From Halopelagius longus (GTDB lineage: Archaea; Halobacteriota; Halobacteria; Halobacteriales; Haloferacaceae): a DNA stretch of 64,000 nucleotides. A model generated the notes under the pieces. The model saw only the letters and a list, made by a program, of their open reading frames with translations. It was not told where the DNA came from and did not search any database. The translations under genes were made by a program, and so were the position numbers. This document shows, one piece after another, positions 23,731-31,058 of this stretch (positions within the stretch are counted from its first letter, which is position 1; every line of letters starts with the position of its first letter). The stretch covers positions 51,665-115,664 of the forward strand of contig NZ_FNKQ01000007.1 of assembly GCF_900100875.1 (NCBI RefSeq). Direction: 5' to 3'.

Positions 23731-23744
23731 CACCCCTCAGGGTG
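23731..23744 (-). promoter_or_regulatory. 5'-leader hairpin of the SWIM gene
   Basis: CACCC CTCA GGGTG lies about 34 nt before the ATG, with TTTATC upstream and GAGG downstream on the transcript strand. It is the third member of the leader family. Confidence 0.55.
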
Positions 23745-23881
23745 GAGATAAACCCAGTACGACAATAGAAGGGGTAATTCACCGAGGTTGAGTCTTGAGA
23801 GGCTTCAAGAGAAGAAGTTGGATTCTCAGAATAGAGAATGATTGGGTATAGTTATAGTATCAGAGTAGTCCGGTTCGATGA

Positions 23882-24157
23882 ATGTACGATCTCACTGGGT
23901 TCCAACGCGATCTGCTCCTCGTTGTCGCAGGTCTTGACGAACCACATGGCCTCGCGGTGAAAGAGGAGATGGAGGAGTATTATGAGAAGGAGGTCCATCA
24001 CGGGCGTCTGTATCCAAATCTCGATACGCTTGTAGAGAAAGGGCTAATCAAGAAGGGGGAACGAGATCAGCGAACGAACTACTATACACTGACTGCAAGA
24101 GGAGACCGCGAAATTGCTGATCGTCAACAGTGGGAAGCAACGTACCTCAGTGACTAA
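23882..24157 (+). CDS. PadR-family transcriptional regulator
   Basis: This 91-residue protein is a compact PadR wHTH: LTGFQRDLLLVVAGLDEPHG, a recognition part (KEVHHGRLYPNLDTLVEKGL), and the wing (ERDQRTNYYTLTARGDREIA). These small haloarchaeal PadR proteins repress targets in response to unknown signals. It stands alone, divergent from the SWIM/tfb pair, so those may be its targets. Confidence 0.9.
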   Translation: MYDLTGFQRDLLLVVAGLDEPHGLAVKEEMEEYYEKEVHHGRLYPNLDTLVEKGLIKKGERDQRTNYYTLTARGDREIADRQQWEATYLSD

Positions 24158-24363
24158 AGGTTCCTACTAGCACTTGACCGGAAAGGGGGCAAACAGAGCC
24201 GTTCGAAGGCACTGGATTACGCCTGCAGATTTAGCGCTCAGACTAGAGGCATCACTTGTCAGTGTATCTCTCTAGGGGGAGTCGATCAAGACCAACAGTA
24301 TCGTATCCTCTCCTATTGGCTGCTAATCCGCGATGGTATTCGATACCTAACCAACACACTCCA

Positions 24364-24501
24364 TCAGACGACTTCGTCGGTGAAGCGCTCGTACGTCTGT
24401 CGTTCCGAATCGGTGAGGTCGATGCTCCTGGTGTAGACATATTTGGTATCGTCTTCACTGACAGTAACGAGTAGCTTGAGACGCACCCCCTCATTGCTCA
24501 C
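24364..24501 (-). CDS. small hypothetical protein (45 aa)
   Basis: From a GTG at 24501 the frame encodes SNEGVRLKLLVTVSEDDTKY and then SIDLTDSERQTYERFTDEVV, a plausible beta-hairpin plus helix with haloarchaeal composition. No family is recognised. A GTTGGTTAG-type half site lies just beyond its stop. Confidence 0.5.
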   Translation of the reverse strand: MSNEGVRLKLLVTVSEDDTKYVYTRSIDLTDSERQTYERFTDEVV

Positions 24502-24635
24502 GTAAATCCAGGCGAGTTTAATCGCTGGTTGTAATATGAAGACAAGTCAAAAACTCCGGTACTCATCTAAGATTGGAAAAACATCTGCTACATGGGGTGG
24601 CCAAGAAAAGGCTACTAAGATCGGCCTTCCCCACC

Positions 24636-25346
24636 TTATAGCCAGTTAGGGGTTGGCCGACCGTCCCACTCTTCAATTCGCTGTATGTCTTCAGGCCGAT
24701 CAAGAGAGTCGTAGATTTGGTATAGCATACCCAGATTCTCCCACAATCCCATCTGCTGGAGCAATTCGATTGCAAATTTGGATGCAGCATAGAAGGTCCG
24801 AGGCATCTCATTAGGGATACTCTCCACATCAGGCTCTAACTTCTCAACAAATCCCTTCTCAGTCAAAGTCCGAAGGTGGTCACGAACTGTGGATTCTGAG
24901 ATAAGACCCTCATTTCGAAATGCCACTTCTTTCGGACTTAGTGCACCAGTCTCTGATGCTAAGAGCTGCTGGACGATGCGTAACTTATGCTCCTCAAGCA
25001 GCTCACGCATTGCTCCCAGCCGATTACCGTCATAGATCTCTGCAACCTGCTCAGCGGCGTCCTGTGGGTCACGAGAAACCTCAGTTGTAGCGTCCTGCTC
25101 CGAATCAATCCGTTGGATAGCTCGTCTAACCTCTGGATCGTCAATACCTCCTAGATCGGAATTCTGGCTCTCTCGGAGCCTCTCACTCAATTCCTCAACC
25201 TTGCTAGATAAGGAACCACTTTTGAGAGATTCTGGAATAGCCTCTATGTCCTCAATCTCTGAGAAAAGTAAATCCTCCAGCTCTGATGAAGCCTCCACCG
25301 CCTGTTCATCTCCTTCTTCACGCTTGGTGGGTGCTTCTTGACTCAT
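24636..25346 (-). CDS. winged-helix protein with long acidic N-terminus
   Basis: This 236-residue protein has residues 1-110 charged and helical (possible coiled coil around 45-65). Residues 115-180 form a wHTH (HKLRIVQQLLASETGALSPK, SESTVRDHLRTLTEKGFVEK). The C-terminal region is helical (ELLQQMGLWENLGMLYQIYD). It is divergent from the possible TIR-like gene at 25451 with about 100 bp between, so it may control that gene. This pairing is inference. Confidence 0.75.
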   Translation of the reverse strand: MSQEAPTKREEGDEQAVEASSELEDLLFSEIEDIEAIPESLKSGSLSSKVEELSERLRESQNSDLGGIDDPEVRRAIQRIDSEQDATTEVSRDPQDAAEQVAEIYDGNRLGAMRELLEEHKLRIVQQLLASETGALSPKEVAFRNEGLISESTVRDHLRTLTEKGFVEKLEPDVESIPNEMPRTFYAASKFAIELLQQMGLWENLGMLYQIYDSLDRPEDIQRIEEWDGRPTPNWL

Positions 25347-25450
25347 AGAGATTAATTGACTCTAGTGAGCGATAAGTGTTGCGGCTACCATCGCAACAGA
25401 TGAGATAAGAGGAGAACAATTAACTCCGACGCAGACGGTTCTTTAAAAGG

Positions 25451-26056
25451 ATGGCTCTCCCGCCTCATCTTCAAGGTTTACCGGAAATTAGAGACTGGGA
25501 ACTCCTCCTGGAGGGATACAGCGATTCAGAACTCATTGAATTTACTCAGAAAGCAAATGACATTCTACGGGATAATGGCCTCAGAGAGAACCCTGATCGA
25601 CCGAGTTTTCTGATCCTTGGGAGCTACGATCAGGGCTCTTCGACGAGAGAAGGACCAAAGGATAGGCTCGAAGACGTTCGAGATATCCTCCATCTTAATC
25701 AAAAGTCGAACTTCGCGATCTTGCTGGAAGAGCTGGATCCCGATAACACACGGTGGAACAACTGGTATCTCAAATTCCAGTTTACCCTTCTTTCTACAGA
25801 TTACAATGTTCTCGTCGCAGAGGATAATAATGGAGGGCATGAATTAGAGCTGGGTGAAGTTCCCCTCCAAGAAACGTACGTCGCAAAGCGTGAATATACC
25901 CACGCATCGTTGGATAAAGATCTCGAGTATGAGAAATTCGATGCGATGATGTCCACACTCTTTGATTTCCTCGATCGTGCAGGACACCTGTATCGGTGGC
26001 AGGACAAAGCAGAACTTTCTGACGCAATCGTTCAAATCGCTCGGAAGACGATGTGA
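25451..26056 (+). CDS. possible TIR-like / deoxyribosyltransferase-fold protein
   Basis: This 201-residue protein has residues 1-50 helical. Residues 50-145 follow the alpha/beta order seen in TIR-like and nucleoside-deoxyribosyltransferase-like domains: a first strand RPSFLILGSYD, a helix with RLEDVRDIL, a strand FAILLEEL, then DYNVLVAEDNNGGHELELGE, where the late Glu is at the position of the family's catalytic acid. The similarity is of pattern only. Such domains often degrade NAD+ in antiviral systems. The 26011-26056 tail is helical. It is divergent from a wHTH gene. Confidence 0.5.
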   Translation: MALPPHLQGLPEIRDWELLLEGYSDSELIEFTQKANDILRDNGLRENPDRPSFLILGSYDQGSSTREGPKDRLEDVRDILHLNQKSNFAILLEELDPDNTRWNNWYLKFQFTLLSTDYNVLVAEDNNGGHELELGEVPLQETYVAKREYTHASLDKDLEYEKFDAMMSTLFDFLDRAGHLYRWQDKAELSDAIVQIARKTM

Positions 26057-26507
26057 GTGAACTGCCTCGAGGTCAATCCCCGAGACACTCTGTTTTCCTT
26101 ATCTGTATAACGTCCAGACCACTGAGGGAGGTGGGGATGGTGGAACTATCCTTCTACCTTCGTTTGTTGGCTCTACCTCGCAGTCACCAGTAGAACGATG
26201 ACACTACTGTGTGGCGTAGACCATCTCCATTGGGAACTCGTTGTCATCCTTTTCTGGTTCTTTAGGTAGTGTCTTGAGCGCTCCCGTGTGTGAACTCGCG
26301 GTTATTGCAAGTACGAATACAGGTGGACGTTCTGTTTTTGACGTTGGCCGCTATCTGGGGCCGAGGCCCAACCGCCTACTCACCTTGGACGAGCACGGAG
26401 AACACACGCGAAGGGTTGATATCGGAGCGAGGGCGACTACCGCTCAGTCTCTTTCCTAACCAGCCCCAAAAGCAGAATCAGATAAGAAGACCTCCGAAGT
26501 CTCTGAA
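26057..26507. other. intergenic stretch with a possible gene end
   Basis: No complete gene is supported. On the minus strand about 26206-26350 encodes PPVFVLAITASSHTGALKTL and then EPEKDDNEFPMEMVYATQ to a TAG. This looks like the end of a decayed or start-less gene. Confidence 0.3.
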
Positions 26508-27551
26508 CTATAATCCGAACAGCGATTGATCCTCCTCTGCTTTTGCTCTTTTCTCCCAATCCATGGTCGATCTAAGAACCAAGGACTCCTGTTCCGAGTT
26601 GGACCTCCAGTCCTTAGGTGCGAGTTCAATAATCTCGCCGAAGATATCTGATCCGGCATCTGCAACACCGTCACCGTACTTTTTCGCGAACTCGTAGCTC
26701 TCGAAGTCCTCTGCAGAGATATTTCGCTGTTCTCCTATGAATGACTCTGCATCTGCACGAACGCTGGTGAACCGAGGGATCTCACGTTTATCGTTCACTT
26801 GGTCAGCAACCCATTTTGCCCGTTCCACAGAGATTGTGTCATAGAGTGCTTCACGGAGCTCCCAGTGAACTTCACTCATGAAGAAGGCCACAAACCGATT
26901 ACCGCCGTACTGACCAAGACGGAACAGCGTCCCACTTCGAGCAAAGAAGATCTTACTGGTACCTTTCCATGCCAGCTTATACGGGACTCCGACCCACATT
27001 AGGCCGGCTTCTAAGCAGAGACAAGCGATACTGAGTGCGAAGTCCAAGTACTCCGGCCGTCGATCTCCTTTGATTGCGGTTGCGAATGCCTCGGCCTTAG
27101 TGAGAACGTTATTGACGGCTCCTAACAGCGGGGCATAGCGAACGACGATGTCTGCTCGGTTCCCAACTGAATTTAGCATGCTCTCGTCGATGACCCCGGC
27201 TAGGTTATTCTCGTGGAGGACTTCGACAAGCCGGCTGACTGAGCGGAGATCGGTGCGTCCATCAGACGTTTTGCTGATGGCTTTGGTGATCTCATCTGGT
27301 GAGTACTGGCCTAATGCATCGGAGGCGTCCTGTTCACGCTCGTGGATCTCCTTGGCGAGTTCCCAGGCCTCTTTCTGTCGACCTTTAGGATCAGAGAGGT
27401 AGGCGATAGACTCTGGAAGTTCGCTAACATCGAATTCACGGGGTTTGTCAGCCCTTTCTGCCGCTACTGATGAAGCTCCCACTAACGAGGTGGTTGTGGT
27501 TGCTCCGAGAGCCTTCAGGAACGTGCGCCGATGAGTTGGTTTACCAAGCAA
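26508..27551 (-). CDS. Tat-exported protein of unknown function
   Basis: This 347-residue protein opens with a twin-arginine signal (RRTFLKALGATTTTSLVGAS, about residues 8-27), so it is folded inside and exported by Tat. The mature part is helical, with one hydrophobic stretch (about residues 165-190: LDFALSIACLCLEAGLMWVG) and a charged C-terminus. It is preceded in the same direction by a coiled-coil membrane protein. The pairing of a Tat-secreted protein with a membrane protein recalls secreted toxin/immunity pairs, but I see no similarity to a known halocin. Confidence 0.7.
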   Translation of the reverse strand: MLGKPTHRRTFLKALGATTTTSLVGASSVAAERADKPREFDVSELPESIAYLSDPKGRQKEAWELAKEIHEREQDASDALGQYSPDEITKAISKTSDGRTDLRSVSRLVEVLHENNLAGVIDESMLNSVGNRADIVVRYAPLLGAVNNVLTKAEAFATAIKGDRRPEYLDFALSIACLCLEAGLMWVGVPYKLAWKGTSKIFFARSGTLFRLGQYGGNRFVAFFMSEVHWELREALYDTISVERAKWVADQVNDKREIPRFTSVRADAESFIGEQRNISAEDFESYEFAKKYGDGVADAGSDIFGEIIELAPKDWRSNSEQESLVLRSTMDWEKRAKAEEDQSLFGL

Positions 27552-27720
27552 GTTATCAGAGAAACGGCACCCACATACATATTGTTTTTGCTGAAATTAT
27601 TTTTATACTGAATTAATTTGACCTGAATTGTGTTACCCGTATTCCCTCGTCAGTAGGTCGGAAGTTTGCTGAGGAGACTTATCTTGAGATCTCGTTCAGG
27701 CTGGTTTGAGCTGGGATCTA

Positions 27721-28683
27721 CTAGTTGTTAGCGGTCGAAGTCTCAGCCTCCAAGTCCTCTTCATACTCGTTGCTATCGGATTCCGTTTGGCTACTAGTTT
27801 CAGAACTGTCTCTGAGAGGCGATTCCGGAAGATCGTCGTTGGTGTCGGTGACACGGACCCAGACAAAGTATAGGGTCCAGAAGAATCCGATGAGCCAAAA
27901 TGCGAATACACCTATTGGCTCAAAGATGAGTGCCCAGTTAGGGACAGGGAGGGTAAACCCGATTTCGTGCAGTATTCTAACCGTTAACGGGAGTACGACA
28001 GATAACCCAATTGGGACAATGGTTGCTTTTATACTGTCCTTCAACTGCTTCGGATCTAGAGACTCGTACTGTTGAACAAGAGCCCCACGTCTATCTGAGA
28101 GCTGTTCGATGCTGAGATCGAGTTCGGAGACTCGAGATCCCTCTCTATCATACTTCTCCTGTTCATAGATGTCCCATAATGCGTCCACTATCCAATTACC
28201 AACAGTAGCTTCTGGACTGTCGATATTAGCTACTTCCACTGGAGCACCCAGTGGTCCTGTTTTCATCGGCTGAAGCTCATCTACTAGATCATCCCAACGT
28301 CTTTCGAGCTCTTCAGCGTGAGGACGAATGAGCTCACCACCGGAAACTCGATGTTCAGCTAAAGCGTTCAGAGCATCTTCAAGTTCAACGTTGTTTGGCG
28401 AGGGATCCCAGTCACTTCCAACATCGTGGTCGATGAATTTGTCGACGTTTTCCTGTGCCTCTTCGATTTTCCATCGTTCTTCTGTCTCTTCTAATGAGTT
28501 AATCCGAATGCTCCGACTTTCATCCAGTGCTTCAAGCTCTACGTCGATTGATTCGATTTGTCTCTTGATCTGGCTGCGTTCTGATTTGAGGTCAGAGAGC
28601 CGGGTGACTAGGTAGGCTGTGAGGATACCGAGGAACACGGAGGCAGTAGTGGCAAGTACGCCGTAGAACTGTATTAGTGCCAT
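27721..28683 (-). CDS. membrane protein with periplasm- or cytoplasm-facing coiled coil
   Basis: This 320-residue protein has an N-terminal membrane helix (about residues 5-27: FYGVLATTASVFLGILTAYL) and a long coiled coil (about residues 30-75, with SERSQIKRQIESIDVELEAL). A globular middle follows, then two C-terminal membrane helices (about residues 225-285: VPIGLSVVLPLTVRILHEIG, WALIFEPIGVFAFWLIGFFW) and an acidic tail. No family is recognised. It probably accompanies the Tat-exported protein downstream. Confidence 0.7.
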   Translation of the reverse strand: MALIQFYGVLATTASVFLGILTAYLVTRLSDLKSERSQIKRQIESIDVELEALDESRSIRINSLEETEERWKIEEAQENVDKFIDHDVGSDWDPSPNNVELEDALNALAEHRVSGGELIRPHAEELERRWDDLVDELQPMKTGPLGAPVEVANIDSPEATVGNWIVDALWDIYEQEKYDREGSRVSELDLSIEQLSDRRGALVQQYESLDPKQLKDSIKATIVPIGLSVVLPLTVRILHEIGFTLPVPNWALIFEPIGVFAFWLIGFFWTLYFVWVRVTDTNDDLPESPLRDSSETSSQTESDSNEYEEDLEAETSTANN

Positions 28684-28822
28684 TCGCAGAGGTAGTGCGT
28701 TACTGAAAAATAGAGAGGGTGTGGAGTATGAAGGCAGCGATTGGTGAAAGGAACGTTGCGTAGAGGGCGAGCCCGGAGATCGTCTAGAGTGAGAGTAGGC
28801 CCTGTACGCCGCCGACGGTAAG

Positions 28823-29237
28823 TCACCCGAGTAGCACGAGCAGAAGGATTCCGAGTAATGTGATCAGGCGAAATCGGAGGAAGTCGGCGATGGGGAGTCC
28901 GACAAAGGCGATGACGAGGGCAATCATACCGACGAAATACCTGACAGTGCCCACCGAGAGATGCGCGAGGAACTCGCTCAGGTTCTATCCTGCAACGAGT
29001 AACCCGGCGCCGAGGTACAGATTAGATCACGACGAAACCGACAAGCGTTGCAGCGCCGGTTGAGGTCCGACTTCGTTCCAATGGAACGGCCATAGCGAAC
29101 ACTATACTGAGAGTGGCGATAAAGGCTGGCGTCGGAATGAAGTGGTGAGATGAATGCTGCTGCCTATGCGCCCTGTATTGACTGAAACCGGGGCAAGATG
29201 CATCAACCGCTGAGGATTTCAACAGAGTCACTTTCAC
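28823..29237 (-). pseudogene. decayed polytopic membrane protein
   Basis: Two frames together give a small membrane protein: TPAFIATLSIVFAMAVPLER (upstream frame, to a stop near 29022), then LYLGAGLLVAG, a TAG, and SVGTVRYFVGMIALVIAFVG, IADFLRFRLITLLGILLLVL to a TGA at 28823. One frameshift and one in-frame TAG break it. Three or four membrane helices are visible. The function is unknown. Confidence 0.55.
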
Positions 29238-29267
29238 GGGTCGGCCGACCCACAGGCTACAAGAGAA

Positions 29268-29308
29268 TTAGCCAACGCTAACTGAACCAGTAGCTCAGTG
29301 TTGGTTAA
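29268..29308. promoter_or_regulatory. 41-bp element, copy F
   Basis: TTAGCCAAC at 29268-29276 and GTTGGTTAA at 29300-29308 total 41 bp, like copies A-C. It lies behind the primase-like gene and before the membrane-protein pseudogene. Confidence 0.6.
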
Positions 29309-29442
29309 TCAACCTCACTAATCCGGAATTCGCCAGCCTGCTCGATGGAGACCCTATCTGGGCCGTCAGTTGCTGGTAAGGGGCTATTTGAGAACCTCAT
29401 ACCACTCCCCGGATGAAGAGATGCCACGGTGATGTCGTACTC

Positions 29443-30678
29443 TTACTCGGAGCGGCGGCCGACTAACCGGTCCCAGAGCGATGGTGTCGTTTCCTCAGAG
29501 TCGCTTTCGTTTGCAGCCTCAGTATGTGCATCCTCGGTCTGTTCGGTTGCTCGGTCGCGGGCGGCACGTTCGTCTGTGAGCTTTTCGAGCTCTGCTTCGA
29601 GGGTGTCGATTCGTTCGTTTTTCCGTTCGAGTCGTGCCTCGAGTTCGTCGACACGCTCGGTTAACAGCCGGTTCTTCTCGACCAGATACGCGTGGGTGCG
29701 GTCCGATTCGTCGCCGCCAGCATTGGAAGTGATGTCCCCTGAGCTGGTGTGTGATGGGGTGGTGTCGCCAGCATCTGGGTCGTAGAACCCTGAGGTGGTC
29801 GCAATCGCTCGCCCGATGGTCTTCTCTCCGTACGTTGACCCATCGGCGTAGTGGACCTCGTCCCATTTTGCCCGGAACAGCCCCGACTGGCGGAAGAGCC
29901 GATCCATCCGTGTTCGGTCGCCACCAGTCCAAAACGCTAGTAGACAACAGAGTGCCATGTCGGCTTCGGACTGGCTGTCGTAGCCGCCCGTGTTGCCGTT
30001 CCAGAGTCGTTCGAATTTTTCCCCGTTCGTCGCGTTTGTTGCTTTCTCGAGGAGTTTCTGATCGTCGAGATCGATATCCGCGCTGGGCTCTCCAGCAGTC
30101 TCGCTGGGAAGACTGCTGTCCCCATCAGTCGCCTCGTCCTGGACGTACTCACGGTGGACCGCTGTGAGCGCGTCCTGTCGCCTCGCGACCGTCATTGGCG
30201 TCTCGACGACGTGGTCGCCCGTAACCGTGAAGAATCGCGCCGAGTCGTACATCTCGATTGTCCCCTTTCGGTTTCGCCCATCAGGGAGTTCCCCCTCGAC
30301 GAGAACGTGATACCCGGTTCCTGACGGTGAGCGTTCGGTGTAAGAATCGAGTCGGTCGATGATATCCTCTGCGGCTTCATCGATGACGCCAGTATCCGGG
30401 TCACGACAGTCGTCCAGGTCGACGCCGACGAACGGATCGTCTGCGGTGAAGACGAAGCCAATCCCGTCGGCGTCTCCTGTCTCGGCGTACTCGAGCGCGT
30501 CGCCGAAGGAAGTCCACGTCTGCTCGTCCGTCGACGAGGCGAATTCCCCACTCCTCGGAGTGATCGGTACCTTCGTCGGCTTCCCGTCGCGCTCCTGTTC
30601 GCGCCAGCAGATCCACTGGTCGTATTCGATGAGTGCCGTCGGGAGGACCGACTCGTCAAGCGTGAACTGATCCGTCAT
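29443..30678 (-). CDS. primase-polymerase-like replication protein
   Basis: This 411-residue protein has an N-terminal domain (about residues 10-175) matching the phage/plasmid primase (NrS-1/D5-type) pattern. It shows YDQWICWREQERDGKPTKVP, FVFTADDPFVGVDLDDCRDP with catalytic acids near residue 86, and SGTGYHVLVEGELPDG. A helical domain (about residues 225-290) contains DMALCCLLAFWTGGDRTRMD. A C-terminal coiled coil (about residues 335-385) and acidic tail follow. No helicase Walker motif is present. It may prime plasmid replication or complementary-strand synthesis after transfer, as the last gene of the conjugation cluster. Confidence 0.8.
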   Translation of the reverse strand: MTDQFTLDESVLPTALIEYDQWICWREQERDGKPTKVPITPRSGEFASSTDEQTWTSFGDALEYAETGDADGIGFVFTADDPFVGVDLDDCRDPDTGVIDEAAEDIIDRLDSYTERSPSGTGYHVLVEGELPDGRNRKGTIEMYDSARFFTVTGDHVVETPMTVARRQDALTAVHREYVQDEATDGDSSLPSETAGEPSADIDLDDQKLLEKATNATNGEKFERLWNGNTGGYDSQSEADMALCCLLAFWTGGDRTRMDRLFRQSGLFRAKWDEVHYADGSTYGEKTIGRAIATTSGFYDPDAGDTTPSHTSSGDITSNAGGDESDRTHAYLVEKNRLLTERVDELEARLERKNERIDTLEAELEKLTDERAARDRATEQTEDAHTEAANESDSEETTPSLWDRLVGRRSE

Positions 30679-31058
30679 GATTCTCTGATATCGCTTCTAG
30701 CGACCTCGATTTCCTTTGGGGGCGACGAGAAACCTCCACCTGCTGGTGGCCGCCGATCCAATACCTTGGTTCCAACGGGGAACCCCCCATCTATACTAGT
30801 TGGTTTTTGCCGTAACGGGGATGCCAATTTCGCGAAAGAATGAATCGAGAACGGCCAACGCGGACGCACGGCAACGTTCCACCACTTCGTTCGCGTTACG
30901 GCAATCTCGGGGGTTGTCGTAACATGGCGCTGTCTGCCGATTTTGTAGATTTCAGAGCCGCCGTCGCTGTCGATGCCATAACGTGAATTGATTCTTCCGT
31001 TACACAGGCCGAAACTGCTGTACACACCAGAATCGCTGGCGGATATGGCCGGCACCAT
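30675..31058 (-). other. hairpin-rich spacer with an uncertain 127-codon frame; candidate oriT
   Basis: An open frame fills this gap exactly, with a TAATG overlap to the upstream coupling gene and an ATGA overlap to the primase gene, so a gene is possible. However, the product is basic and Ser/Pro-rich, unlike its neighbours, and I recognise nothing in it. The DNA is rich in inverted repeats: GGTTCC/GGAACC at 30768-30784 and CCACC/GGTGG near 30737-30750. A pair of 11-bp repeats is described separately. A transfer origin between coupling protein and primase is a reasonable alternative. Confidence 0.35.
30807..30904. repeat. 11-bp perfect inverted repeat (GCCGTAACG family)
   Basis: TTGCCGTAACG at 30807-30817 is inverted as CGTTACGGCAA at 30894-30904. 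Further variants are TTGTCGTAAC at 30914-30923 and CCATAACG near 30976. The cluster may bind a relaxosome or a regulator. Confidence 0.5.

Noticed and set aside
26508..27551. Naming the Tat-exported protein a halocin
   Set aside because: Only the Tat signal is shared; no characteristic halocin core or known immunity gene is visible.
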